Origin: Hirudinaria manillensis
Lineage: Eukaryota; Annelida; Clitellata; Hirudinida; Hirudinidae
Direction: 5' to 3'
Assembly (NCBI GenBank): GCA_034509925.1
Contig: CM067529.1
Location: 1,256,501-1,320,500, forward strand
DNA: 64,000 nt
Shown in pieces: positions 48,096-60,961 of the stretch. The notes below the pieces were generated by a model. The model was given only the letters and a program-made list of their open reading frames with translations, made no database searches and had not been told where the DNA came from. Within the stretch, counting starts at the first letter, position 1. Every line of letters begins with the position of its first letter. The position numbers were made by a program, and so were the translations under genes.

Positions 48096-50514
48096 AGGAA
48101 TTAAAAAACAATAATATGAATAACAATAAATTAAGAGGATTAACATAAATTTAAATTATTAACGAACAAAATGTGATGTTAGTCAAGTTATAAGGTACCA
48201 ACCACCAACCAAAGTTGTCGATCCATTTTTTTTTCGGAACGACAGATGCTCAGATAGAAATTCAATTGGTGTCCTAGGCTTTTGTAAGATTTTGTAAGAT
48301 TTAGTCGATCATTGGCAGAAGAAGTGGATGGTATCTGACATGTTTTATAGACTCGTTGATAAATTTAATTGCAGTCCTGTCCAATCAAACGCCCTATTTT
48401 TTGGGTCCCCATTTTTTTCTTTTTCTTATTCTTATTTCAGATTGAAAATATGATGGGTTAAGATTTCGTCTCGGAAAATAAAATAAAAATCCGAAACCTG
48501 CATTTAAATAGAATTTAGAAATGTTTGTTTGCAGATGAGGGAACCCGATACTTGATTGGAAGAATCTTCGTTCGAAGCACGATTCGGCCGGCCTTTGGAT
48601 TTTTAAGCATAAAACGAAATTTGTTTGTGCATCTCTGACCATTTTCTGGCCAATCCTGACAAGCTAATAAAAATGCAAAAAAACAAAATAAAAAAATAAA
48701 ATAAAACCAGAATTTTAAAAGAACTCAAATCGTCTTGCGTTGACATTTAGGTGGCTTTTTAAAATAAAAAATCTGAAACTGTCATGGAATCGTTGGACGT
48801 CAATTTTTGTTCCGATTGTTAAATACGTGATTTATTTATATTATTATTTATTTATATGATTATTTTATTTGTCATTATTCTTGATATAAATGACTAATTC
48901 ATTGTCTTTTTCCCCATTTAATATTGATTAAACAAGCAAATTAGATGAATAGAAATTAAATCTTCCCTATCCACAACGGCGATATAATAGCACATTATAT
49001 ACATTTATATGTATAAATTAATAAAAGAATTATTTAATCCTATAATTGATTAATTATGTCATAATATTCACTTTAATTACATAATAAATTAATGCGAAAT
49101 TATAATTAATTATATAAAATTTAGTCTGTTTAAGTAAAAAAGTTATAGTACGTCGTACAATCATTCATTTAAAATTTCTCCACCTTTCAACCACAGGATC
49201 CAAGATTATCGCCACTTTTCGGTTACATCAGACATGCGCAAAGCCCAGCAGAAGTAGTTATGTGTTCGTTATTCATCGTTATTCACTAACTAATTGTTTA
49301 TTTATGATTTTCTCCACTCGATCTTGCCCTTTCCGTCTGACCCAAGAAGGTGATATAAATAAATTAAAATAAATACCAAAACTCCAGGAAGTCTCTTCCC
49401 ACAAGTTTATGAGTTCTATGGAATGAATCTGATGATTTCTTTAATATTAACAATTAAGATTTATTAGCAACGACAGGTAATCAAATTGCAACACTAAAGG
49501 ATACCTACCCAAATGGATATTTATGTCTCAATGCCTCAAATGGTAAAACCTCATGAAACTGTCATTTTACTAAGAACTGCCGACAAAAAAAAATGAAATA
49601 GACACTGCTTAGTCAATGCCCGTGTTTGCTGCTAACGGCATAAAAATATTTTAGAATTATTTGTTTAGATCAAAGAACAATTTTGTCTTTTATAGCGCAT
49701 TTCATTTCATCAATATCTATGTTGCACTTCCCAATAAGTCTATGGCGGAGTGACGATAATAGGCAAAAACCGCATAAATAAATTGTATAAATAAATATTT
49801 GTCTGGGAAATCAGACGCACTTTTCAGTTGAAATATAAAAACCATGAGATGGACGTTAGGACAAAAGAGACGGAGATTTTTTTTTATTATACAATTTTAA
49901 TTTTTTCTCGCATCCAAAAGAAGAGAAAAACAAGAATTGATTCAGTGAAGCATTAAAGGGAAATAAACTACCAGTGTTCAAGAAAATTATGAGAAGTTTA
50001 GTAACGTTTGATATTCGTTTCATTATCTAGCAGCGTTCCCATTGGAAGATGACAAGAGTCCCTAACATGGTGAAACAAAATGAGGTTTATTTCCTCTACT
50101 TAAGAACATCCCGAGCATCGCATAAAAAAAAAAGCAGACGTCAGCAGACAATTCATCAAAATTAAATCTAAAATAATTAACAATGAACAATTACCAGAAC
50201 TTCCATTCATCATCTGATGGTGATAAATTAGATCCTTCTTTGCGAGCGAAGAGTGCCAAGTGCATCGGCAGACTCCGAGTGATTTGTGTTTTATGCGAGG
50301 TTGAAAAAAGACGAAAATGAATATTTATAAAAAAAAGTTTGACTATGCTATCATAGAGTTTTTACTCATAATTCAATTGAAATTCAAATAAATGTCTGCC
50401 ACGCCAAAAGGAAAATAGTTGAAGGAACATACGACGCCTGGATGTTCGATCGACGTGCCAATAGAAAGGACAATGAGTCTTCTCAATGTTCACGATTATG
50501 ATCCACGTTCGCAA

Positions 50515-52059
50515 TCAACGTTTGCGGCCACAAAAAATAATTCTCAATCCGTTGCGAAATTTCTGATTCATGAAAGAATATATGAATGGATTGGCCACAT
50601 TGTTGGCAAAGTACATGTAGTGAACCAGTACGTTGTACGTCAAGTAGTTGAGACTGCTCAGGAAAGCGGGTAGATATGTTACGATGAAAACCACTGCCAC
50701 AACGAACAGCATGAGAGCAGTTTTCAGATTTGAAATGAGCTGTCCGTCTTTGATGACTGATTTTCTCCGTTTCTTTTGCTTCTTTTCCACGACTCCTGTC
50801 ACCGGCATCTTTTCTTCTGGAGCGAGGTGCACATTTTTTGGCTCTTCCTGCAAATTCTGCTCCTTAATGCGAGCGGGTGTCAAGCAGATTTGGTCGATGT
50901 TCGTTTCTCCCAAGTGTTCCATAGGTCTTGGAAATTTCGTGATTTCGCTTTTTTCAGGAGCTTTTGACATGTTACCGACAATGTTTTGCATGTTTTTCTT
51001 CTTTTGACCTCGGAGTTGCCGTCTTTTACAGACATAAAGGAAAAGCATCACATACAGTATGGCCACAGTAAAGAAGCATATAACATAAAGGCTGATATAA
51101 GCCTTTTGAAAGGTCATGATGAAATCCTGTGTTAGAAGAATGAAGTTAACCGTGCATTGTCCAGAGTCTATCAATTGGCTATCATTCACCTCGTTGCTCA
51201 CTTGAACGTATCTCAAATTTACATCACACGAGTTGCTGGCAATGAAATTGGTTGGAAGGATCGTAGTTTGGGACAGACTTCCTTCAAAATAAACTGCATC
51301 TTCGCCGAAGTTTTGCTCCTTTTCAATACTCCCTTCCAAGAGTTCTTGTTGGCCACTGCCTTCTAGTTGATAGAAATGATCGTATTGAGGTATCACTCGT
51401 ATTCGAATCCCGTACATCATAGAAACTATTACTCCAATGCTGGTAGCGAAACATGCCAGTACGGTAACGCAGACCTGAAAGATTTGATTTCCCTGATTTA
51501 ATTCAAAATTAATTAATCCAAAAACCAATCAACGGTGGAATTAAGAATGATTTTCAAATCAGTGCAAACATAAACTTTATCTCGTACTCACTTTGCTCAT
51601 TAGAGAAGCATGGCGACCCATCCGTGACAAAGGATGGCATATTGCGAAGTAGCGATCGAAAGCTATGGCAACCATGATGAGGGCCGAGAATGGAATGTTT
51701 GAAGTGATTAGGAACTGGTAAAACTTGCAGGCCACATCGCTCGAGAGTCGAAAGCGGACATTTTCCATGTAAATCGTAAAAGGAATGATGAACAAACAGG
51801 TGGAGAGGTCAACCACTGACAAAACGAGGATGTAAAAAGTGGAAACCAACTTTTCCTGTTTGGATTTGAAGACCAGAATGACCAAAGTATTGCCTACAGA
51901 ACCAATCATGGAAAGCAGGGATAGCATCGTTGTCAATGCAATCATTTGGACTTTAGTTGGCTCGGTGTAAGGGACGAGATAAGTTACATTTGACTTCGGC
52001 TGGCAGTCGTCTTTTATCTCCTGTTCTCTGAGGTACGAGTTTATTGTCGTATGCTCCAT
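50515..52059 (-). CDS. Rhodopsin-class GPCR, copy A of a tandem pair
   Basis: Exons 51592-52059 and 50515-51474 join in phase 0 (GTGAGT donor, TTTCAG acceptor) to give 475 residues. Hallmarks: GN in TM1 (about 38-64), LSVVDL with the conserved Asp84, Cys111 at the top of TM3, DRY at 135-137 then FAICHP, and NPFIY at 451-455 in TM7. The usual CWxP of TM6 reads TYLP, so the toggle Trp is Tyr. Extracellular loop 2 is unusually long and acidic (about 180-280) with Cys at 239 and 263. Intracellular loop 3 is about 100 residues with a basic KKRRKS near TM6. N-glycosylation sequons include NVT25 and NDS254. Ligand and G protein cannot be told; a peptide or amine receptor is a guess. The start Met sits at the edge of homology with copy B. 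Confidence 0.93.
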
Positions 52060-54906
52060 GGCTTATGATTAGATATGACTTCATGACATCCTTAGGAAGA
52101 CACGCTGCACTAAAACTGTCTCTTAGAAGTCGGAATATTGGAATAAAATGAAAGGTGCAACTTAAAAATGTTGAAATGCTTCTGGAGTTTACCGATATAT
52201 GCTGAAAAATGAAATATAATTCAAGTGCAATTGAATCAAACCAAATTTGAACTGGATTCGAAGTGGGTGCAATGGCTCGATAACAAAGGCTTTTGACCTC
52301 CAGTGAGATGTTTAAGCACTTTGAAATTTATTGCCCACATGTAAAGGCAAATAAAAATTAGAAATGACAGCAATTTTCACCGAAACTCGACGTCTTTTGC
52401 TAGAAGTAACTTTTTCGTTCAGGAAGGATCGAAAAAAAAAAGAGACCGATAGCCTGGCAATTTATTCTTGAGCCAATCTTTTTTTATGTCCACTATGGAT
52501 GTTCCAAGCGTTGAAATCTCTTTTCATAACGACGATAAACGGACTGCTCCATATTATTCGAAGTCAGTACACATTTTCCATGGCGGCAAACCCGCCATTA
52601 GGGCTAATTTCATTGCTTCATAAATGAATGAATGGAATTCCAAGTACGCCAGCTCAGCATAAGTCTTGAATTTCGATTTCAATTCAAAGTTGTGTAAACG
52701 AACTAGAATTCTCCTTCAAATATTGGATCGAATCCTATGAATTGTTTTTGGCATTCTTTTTGTCGTTTCTGGAATGCGAATATATCGTAACGAGCTTTAT
52801 AACAGTTTCGCGGCAGCTGATTTATACCAATTTTCAATGCTTTAATCTCCTCTCTTCTCGTTCCTCTCCAAAATTCAAATCTTTCTTGCGCTTGACATCG
52901 ATGTGCTCAATGGATGTGGAAATGGACGTTATATATTTTCTCGAATCTAGCCTGCATCGCCGAGGTAAGCAGCTGGGTGTAAATGGTTAGGCGATTACGG
53001 GATTTTATTAAGTTTGAATAGTCAATTCATCAATTATCTCTATTCTTACATTATATTAATTACGAAGTATTTATTAGCTGACCGATTACTTCCGTCAATA
53101 CGGCCCCTCAGTGCAGAATTGATGTCATCGATTCAGTGCAGCATTGAGACTGGAGAAAGATGGATTTCTCGAGCCTTTGTTTGAATGAGTTTGATTAAGT
53201 ATGATAGAATTTAAATTGAAAATTACAATTTGGAAAAGTCAAAGATCTTTCCAAAGAGGTCGGGAAGGAACGCAAGAAGTTGGAAGTGTTAAAGAATGAA
53301 GTGGAAATCAACCATTATTACATAACAAGCATTCGATCAAAAATTATTACGACAATTCTTCCATTTTGAGTTTGTTGAAAAGTTCGTATGTTAACTTTCA
53401 ATAGAAAAGATTAAATTTATTTAATTACCCTATTATAATACAATATCCTTACTTTCTAGGAATTTCTTGTAGCATATCTGCAAATAGCTAAAGATAGGTT
53501 GTAACATGTAAGGCTGGGTTTTTTTTTTAAGTTGAGGATTACTCGATGGTCAAACAAGAGTAGATTTTACAGATTCTTAATTTGAAATAACTTAACTTAC
53601 AGGAAAATATTAATTAAATTAAACTATCGAAAACTTCTCAAAGCAAACAGAAATAATGATGGAAGTTAAATAGAAATTACTTCTAATAGTAACTGTAATT
53701 TTGTTTCTTCGGTGCTGTTTCTACAAAACAATGAAATAATATCAACATATCTAAAGTTCTATAATAAATCATACTTACTTTATGTATTTACAATGTTTTT
53801 ATCGTCTTCAAGTCAGAAAAGGTCATCAATCTCAGAAGGTGTGCGCTCTGATTCATTAGACAAGAGAGTCCCTAAATGTTTCAAGCATAAAGGTTTTATG
53901 TAATTTATATGATTTATTTGCATTCTCAAGGAAAGTATCAATTAATATTCTTGTAAGTAGGCTTACTTAATGCTATTAAAAATAAGCGAATCGATAAAAT
54001 CTTTGGGTGAGATCAAATTAAAGGCAATTGTCCGATAAAGATGAAAAAATATGAATTTCCTTAAGCCTTTCTTAAACTATTTTCTCAACGCTACGAATGA
54101 CATTATTTATGATTTTAAATGTTCCAATGCGTGTATAAGATGGGTTTAGTGTTTCTATGACCTTATTACTGATTTCATCGTCATAAATTGCCTTTTCGTA
54201 CATTTAAGTGGTATAATTTTAACATTAAAATAAGAAATCATTTTGAAGAATAATGATTAATTACTTGATTAAATATTTTATTTTAATTGAATATTAAATC
54301 AATAACATTACCAAGATCTGATCTTGCCAATTGTTTTAATGGTGTTCTAACTCTTCATTGAAATTAGTTTCCCAAAGAAGCCATTTTTAAATTTTCCTAG
54401 ATTTTAAATAAATAATTTGACTATTAAAGTCATTATTCTGCGTAAATGTCAGGAAATCTTTGTTAGAAATAAGGCTAATTACGATTTTTACGGAACATCT
54501 ACTTAAACAACGTATTTTGTTGATGATAGATTCGCTTGATTCACAAGATAAAAGATTTGAAACCAGATCGTTAGATTTTTAACGAATTTTTCAGAAATTC
54601 GCTAAAAATATCTTCGTAAAAACTCTTAATTTTCCTATCGGAAAAAAGCGTAATGCAAATTTATTTGACTATAACACGCACGCTATTTAGCAAGGAGGGG
54701 AATGATATATGCAAACGGGAATGTGACAACTGATGTCTATAACTAATAAAAAAATTTCATTGCAGATAACCCCAGTGGAAAAGGTCTGCACAAATCCCTG
54801 GCTAGCAGAATATCATTAAAAACCTGAAAGTATGATCAAAGTAATGCTAGGAATGAAAATGATACTGAGTCTTCTCAATGTTCACGATTATGATTCACGT
54901 TCGCAA
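52060..54906. other. Spacer between the two GPCR copies
   Basis: About 2.8 kb with no homology to the sequence beyond the other copy. AT-rich; short frames such as 52742-52990 lack protein features. It should hold the copy A promoter and the copy B 3' UTR. No exon or mobile element is supported. Confidence 0.5.
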
Positions 54907-56460
54907 TCAACGTTTGCGGCCACAAAAAATAATTCTCAATCCGTTGCGAAATTTCTGATTCATGAAAGAATATATGAATGGATTGGCCACATTGTTGGCA
55001 AAGTACATGTAGTGAACCAGTACGTTGTACGTCAAGTAGTTGAGACTGCTCAGGAAAGCGGGTAGATATGTTACGATGAAAACCACTGCCACAACGAACA
55101 GCATGAGAGCAGTTTTCAGATTTGCCATGAGCTGTCCGTCTTTGATGACTGATTTTCTCCGTTTCTTTTGCTTCTTTTCAACGACTCCTGTCACCGGCAT
55201 CTTTTCTTCTGGAGCGAGGTGCACATTTTTTGGCTCTTCCTGCAAATTCTGCTCCTTAATGCGAGCGGGTGTCAAGCAGATTTGGTCGATGTTCGTTTCT
55301 CCCAAGTGTTCCATAGGTCTTGGAAATTTCGTGATTTCGCTTTTTTCAGGAGCTTTGGACATGTTACCGACAATGTTTTGCATGTTTTTCTTCTTTTGAC
55401 CTCGGAGTTGCCGTCTTTTACATACATAAAGAAAAAGCATCACATACAGTATAGCCACAGTAAAGAAGCATATAACATAAAGGCTGATATAAGCCTTTTG
55501 AAAGGTCATGATGAAATCCTGTGTTAGAAGAATGAAGTTAACCGTGCATTGTCCAGAGTCTATCAATTGGCTATCATTCAGGTCGTTGCTCACTTGAACG
55601 TATCTCAAATTTACATCGCACGAGTTGCTGGCAATGAAATCGGTTGGAAGAATCGTAGTTTGGGACAGATTTCCATCAAAATAAACTGTATTTTCGCCGA
55701 AGTTTTGCTCCTTTGCAATGCTGGCTTCCAAAACATCCGAATTAAGATTTTCAAAGAATTGTTGGTGGTCACTGCTTTCCATTTGATAGAAATCATCATT
55801 TTGAAGTATCACTCGTATTTGAATCCCGTACATCATAGAAACTATTACTCCAATGCTGGTTGCGAAACATGCCAGTACGGTAACGCTAACCTGAAAGATT
55901 TGATTTCCGTGTTTTATTCAGTAACTAATCATAGAACAATCAAAATAAAATCAGTAACGAATTTCAAAATATAAACTTCATCTCGAACTCACTTTGCTCA
56001 TTAGGGAAGCATGGCGACCCATCCGTGACAAAGGATGGCATATTGCGAAGTAGCGATCGAAAGCTATGGCAACCATGATGAGGGCCGAGAATGGAATGTT
56101 TGAAGTGATTAGGAACTGGTAAAACTTGCAGGCCACATCGCTCGAGAGTCGAAAGCGGACATTTTCCATGTAAATCGTAAAAGGAATGATGAACAAACAG
56201 GTGGAGAGGTCAACCACTGACAAAACGAGGATGTAAAAAGTGGAAACCAACTTTTCCTGTTTGGATTTGAAGACCAGAATGACCAAAGTATTGCCTACAG
56301 AACCAACGACGGAAAGCAGCGAAAGCATCGTTGTCAATGCAATCATTTGGACTTTGGTTGGCTCGGTGTACGGGACGAGATAAGTTACATTTGACTTCGG
56401 CTGGCAGTCGTCTTTTATTTGCTGTCCTCTGAGGTACGTTGTTATTGTTGTTTGCTCCAT
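54907..56460 (-). CDS. Rhodopsin-class GPCR, copy B of a tandem pair
   Basis: Exons 55993-56460 and 54907-55890 join in phase 0 to give 483 residues. It is nearly identical to the gene at 50515-52059 through TM1-TM4 and again from the end of loop 2 to the C-terminus, including DRY, TYLP and NPFIY. Differences concentrate in extracellular loop 2, where this copy has about eight extra residues (QFFENLNSDV region) and a new NLS sequon replacing SLS. The intron middle is also different. An acceptor (TTTTTCCTTACAG) lies 24 bases upstream of the chosen ATG, so a separate 5' exon is likely, with MISF as an alternative start at 56472. Function as for copy A: a seven-pass plasma-membrane receptor with unknown ligand. 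Confidence 0.93.
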
Positions 56461-57010
56461 GAACGAGATCATTAGAACCAAACCCTGTAAGGAAAAATCT
56501 CCTAGAGGAATGGAAATTGCAAATGTTTTACCGGCTCGACGTTTTCTTTTTGTTAAAATAATCTCATTCACAAAACAACATTTTTTCATGACTGATGACA
56601 GGCAGCTATTTTAAAAGAAAATATTTTAGAATTCTTTTCAAAAACGTCACCTGAAGAAGATGGAATGCAACACTGGGCTATCAAAAAAAAACATATTTCA
56701 AAACATTTTCCAGCCCATATAATTTCCGGCAAGCATTTATATGTTTGTTTAAAAGAATTGCAAAGATTAGAAAAGGTTATAAGACCGAATGAGGCTGTTA
56801 ATCCATTCGATTAATGCAAGCGCTGATACGAGAAGATTTTTTCGACGATGGGACATCATCAAGTAGTTCGGTGGCCCTTGAATTTATTAGTCTTCGAGTT
56901 TTTCCAACTTTACAAACGTTTTTTTTTGCACAAATGTTATTCAGAATTTTTCTAAGGCGACTGACTTGCCTTTGGAGTTTATTCTTATTGAAAGAAATCG
57001 GCAAACGACA

Positions 57011-57920
57011 ATGGCCCAAATGAATGAAATCCAAATAAAAGACCTCAAGAAAAGTTGGAGCAAATGTTCAGAATCAAAGACAGCCGATCAATTTGACAGT
57101 CAATGGATATTGTTGACTATTGGAAACATCTGCAAAGCGTTTCGCTTCCAACAATCCTTGTTTGAGAGGCTACTTAAAGTTGTGTTCGATTTCTCTAAAG
57201 TTATGTTAAATTATTCCTCTTTTTTTTAAAATTATTTGAGAATAGAATTTTAAAGAACCAGAATGAAATATCAAATGTACTTAAAAAGGTCAACCTTTTA
57301 CGCGATAAAATTCCAAAGTTATTCGTGATTTGGCTGAGTACAAGGACACAATCGTACATTTTCCGGAGATAGACGCAGACGTAATGGCTGAATTACAATC
57401 AAATATGGCGACCATAGACGGGCATTCCGGCTGTCACGTTGTACAAGAGAAGTCTGATTTCGGGGTTTTTGTCGGTGAAAATACGTACGTCTTGATGATT
57501 TTATGTCTTTCTCAACTCCGTTGTCTCAATCTTTCCATCATGGTTTTTCCCCTCTTATTCAAACTATTCATTACCCTTTCGTTTAAATTAAATTCAGCAA
57601 TGTCGTGAACTTGAACAATCGATTCATTCTTGCGAGAGGCACAAATTTTCCTTTTGAACTTCAGAGATTGTCACCTCTTTCATCATTTTGATTTCATTAC
57701 TTCTGCACACATATGCAAACACAGACGCACATACACACAGGCACGCACACCTTCAGTCACACACAGACCTTCAGGAAGTCCGTCTAGAGAATATGGATGT
57801 GAGAAAGAGCCTGCAGCTCTTCAATCACTCGACACTAAGAGTTCTGTGGAGGTCCGAAGCCCATTCACTGGTCAGTCATTCATCAGCTTCAAAATCACCC
57901 TCATCGAAAGTGAACACTAG
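57011..57920 (+). CDS. Possible multi-exon gene, unassigned
   Basis: Three protein-like segments lie in order. 57011-57182 starts in a good context (ACAATGG) and reads MAQMNEIQIKDLKKSW then FERLLK before a GTTGTG. 57319-57484 reads LAEYKDTIVHFPEIDADVMA then GHSGCHVVQEKSDFG and ends at a GTACGT donor. 57767 onward follows a CACACAG acceptor in matching phase and reads PSGSPSREYGCEKEPAALQS to either a GTCAGT donor after 57870 or a stop at 57918-57920. The join of the last two is phase-correct; the first does not join them in phase, so it may belong elsewhere. No known family is recognised. Confidence 0.3.
57717..57776 (+). repeat. CA-rich imperfect microsatellite
   Basis: About 60 bases of CACA with scattered G and T, running into a CACACAG that could serve as a splice acceptor. 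Confidence 0.7.
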
Positions 57921-60534
57921 TGACAGCAAATCCATTCTGCCCCCTCATTCATCTCCGCCATAAATCTGACCGCCATAAATATTCCTCCATTTGTCTTCAT
58001 CAGTAAATACTTTGTCTGCTTTCACTTCAATCTGGACTAACCTGAGGCTATCGAAACGATATCCAAAAATTTAAAGCATCCTTTGATCTTCAAACTCTTG
58101 CCCCAATGCAGTTATCATTATCACTGTTATCATCATGATTACCACCAACATCATCATCATCAACAACAACAACAATAGCGATCATACCCAATTTTCAATA
58201 TTGATATCATTCAGGTTATCGATTTAAATGGTACAAATTGAATTGTTTCTAACAAATCAATTGAAATTTCTCTCGTCTTCAGTCATCCGCGAAGTTGAAA
58301 TGAAAATGCATTTGCTTTGATAACATCCAACTGCTAGGCGTCCATTGGTTTTATGACTCCTAGGAGACTTTATTCGAGAGGTTTTTCCTCCTCGAATATT
58401 AAATATATTCCTGAAATTTCAAGTTTATTTGAATTTATATTCACCCTAATAGATTCACGTGCAATTTAGTGGTGCGTCATCAATATGTATATATACAATC
58501 CAACAATTTTTAGCACCTTCCAATTGCAGAAAGAAAATAAATTAATTTATCGGCAAATGATATTGCCAGTTGTTTCTCGGAAAATGCAGCAATTGATGAG
58601 CGCAACTTTGAATTACGACAGTAATTATTCGGAATAAAGACGTATAAAATATGGTAATTATTTAAAAAAAAAAAATAATAACATCCAATGGATGATATAA
58701 AACATGAAACGTGTGATAACTTTTTCAGATTTTCCTTCACACGATTAGAGGCTTCCGCGGAGAGCCGTGAAATCTCCTAAAATAAACTTGATGATGGATG
58801 GCTCAGATGGTTCCTGTGGGATGAAACATGAAAAATAAATAAATAAATAACTAAACAACCACCGCGAATGAAAAATAATATAAAAACAATACCATAACAA
58901 CAACAACGACGACGATAACGACGACGACAGCAACAATACAATAATAATGATAACCATCATTAAATTCCTTGATAAAGAAAAGAAAAATAATTGAAAAATA
59001 AGGACAAATTGAAAGTTTTTGATTCCTGATTGATAGACATTCAACTGGCGAGTTTTGATTCATTCACATGTGCCCCCCAAAAAAACTCTCTTATTTTGCA
59101 GTTTTTAATGATATTTTATTAAAATAAAATTTAATACTTCAAAGCATTCATTGCATCAATTCTAAGTTATATTTAAATTAAATTTAACTTTTAAATTATT
59201 GGATATTTTGAGACCTCATTTTGAATTTGACGATTGACCATTTTCACTCAAAGACGATATTTTAAAAGTAAATCTTGTTTTTAATGCAGCAAGTTTCTGA
59301 TAACTTTTTTAATTCTTTATAAGGACGAAAATGAATTTGAAAAGCTTAAACCGAAAAAGACTAGTTGGAATTATTTTTTAAAAGCATGAAAACCAAAAAT
59401 TAATTGGAGTTTTTCAGCCAATGCTAGATATTGCTTTGAGTGCGGTTAGGAAAAGCTATCTTAACCTATCCAGGGCTCGCTGATAAATGCGACCTCCATT
59501 GTCAAATTGAACGTTTTTATGCAAGAATTTCGAGGGATTTCAGCATATTTTGAGTCGAAAAATACGAAAAATTCCTCAAAAATCCGTCAATGATGAAGCC
59601 GAGTGTTGGTTTAAAAAGGCTTAATTTTGGCTGAGGATTAGCAGAGGAAATATTTCTCGGGTCGAAATAGTTGCTAACTTTCTGCTCCAAAGTCTCCTCC
59701 ATTTTGTGGATTCAGAAGTTTTTTTTGGCTTTTCATAAAAAATTCTTTTACAAAAAAGTTTAAAAAAAATAAAAGCAGTTTTAAAATATTTCAATTCAGG
59801 GGCCGCTTTTTTCTTATTTATTCCTACGAATTAAACATTCATTTTGTTTTTTTAATGATTTTTAGGCGTAGAAATATTTTATGAAATTAAATTCGAACAA
59901 ATTCTTTATTTTTAATTTAATGCTACCTCAACTTATTCTAAAAAAGATATTGAAACAAAAGCGGTTTCGACAAACTGCGGTTTGTGTTGCGTTTGACATT
60001 TTGCGACTGGCGATAATAAGTGCTGTTCGAATTTGCCAAAATTATATTATATTATATTTTCTCCATTTTGAAGAATAAACTCTAATAAACGCCCTTTAGT
60101 CAACAATAAAAAAATATGCAAAGCTGAAACTCCAAATGACTTTAGGAGGTCAAAACTTAACAAAAACAGATGAAGTTTAAAATTTAACAAATAAAACTAT
60201 TCTCACAACGTAACATGGATTCTGGAAGAATTCCAATTCTACAACAGCAGGAAAACTAAGCGGGTTTAAAATAGCAGCAAAACTTGACATTTTTAAAACC
60301 TAGAAATAAATAAATAAAGTTCTTAAAAAAGCAAGAAATGAAGCAAACTTATAAATTTCAAATAAAAACGGAAATAAAAGGAAAATATTTAAATTTGCCA
60401 AGTCTCCAAAGTGAATCTCAGGGCAGTGGATTGGAACATTTGAAATTAGATATTTATTTTTTTTAATGAACCCAAGTTGCTTAAGTTTTTCTCTAACTAT
60501 TAAACGAAGTTTAAAATAAATATTTAGTCTTACT

Positions 60535-60674
60535 TTAGAGAAAACATAAATATAACTTTATATTATAATTTAGAGAAAACATAAATATAACTTTATATTA
60601 TAATTTAGAGAAAATATAAATATAACTTTATATTATAATTTAGAGAAAACATAAATATAGTTTTATATTATAAT
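60535..60674. repeat. 35-bp tandem repeat, four copies
   Basis: Unit beginning TTAGAGAAAACATAAATATA and ending in TTTATATTATAAT occurs four times with three single-base differences. The near identity implies recent expansion. Confidence 0.93.
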
Positions 60675-60910
60675 TTCTCCAAAGCTGACAGCCAATGGTG
60701 AAATAGTTAAAAATCTAAAATAGCAAAGTTGCTATTAAAATTCCACCTTGGATAATTTTTCAACCCCATAAATCTCTCTTTTAAAGGCAAAGATTTAAAT
60801 AAAAACCGATCCGAGAAACATTATCGGCAAATGTTTGCCTGTTTTACATAAAATACTAATCAGAGCGAAACCAAATCGCTTCTAGAATCATTTGGAAATG
60901 GAAAAGCTTA

Positions 60911-60961
60911 TAATAATAATTATTATTATTATTAATATTGTTATTATTATTATTATTATTA
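60911..60961. repeat. (ATT)n microsatellite
   Basis: About 17 imperfect ATT triplets; produces a poly-Ile/Asn frame on both strands. Confidence 0.8.

Larger units (their letters stand above)
39539..50514. other. Gene-poor 11-kb region upstream of DNAI1 and downstream of the GPCR pair
   Basis: Long AT-rich DNA with microsatellites, one weak two-exon candidate at 40.5-41.2 kb and one polyadenylated retroposed fragment at 42.8-43.0 kb. Somewhat less AT-rich patches at 43.8-44.1 and 45.9-46.7 kb carry short frames without family signatures. The DNAI1 promoter should be just above 39538. I see no other supported gene. Confidence 0.5.

Noticed and set aside
50648-51007. Plus-strand 119-codon frames opposite both GPCR copies
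   Set aside because: Mirror of the GPCR loop 3 coding sequence; present in both copies only because the coding strand is conserved.
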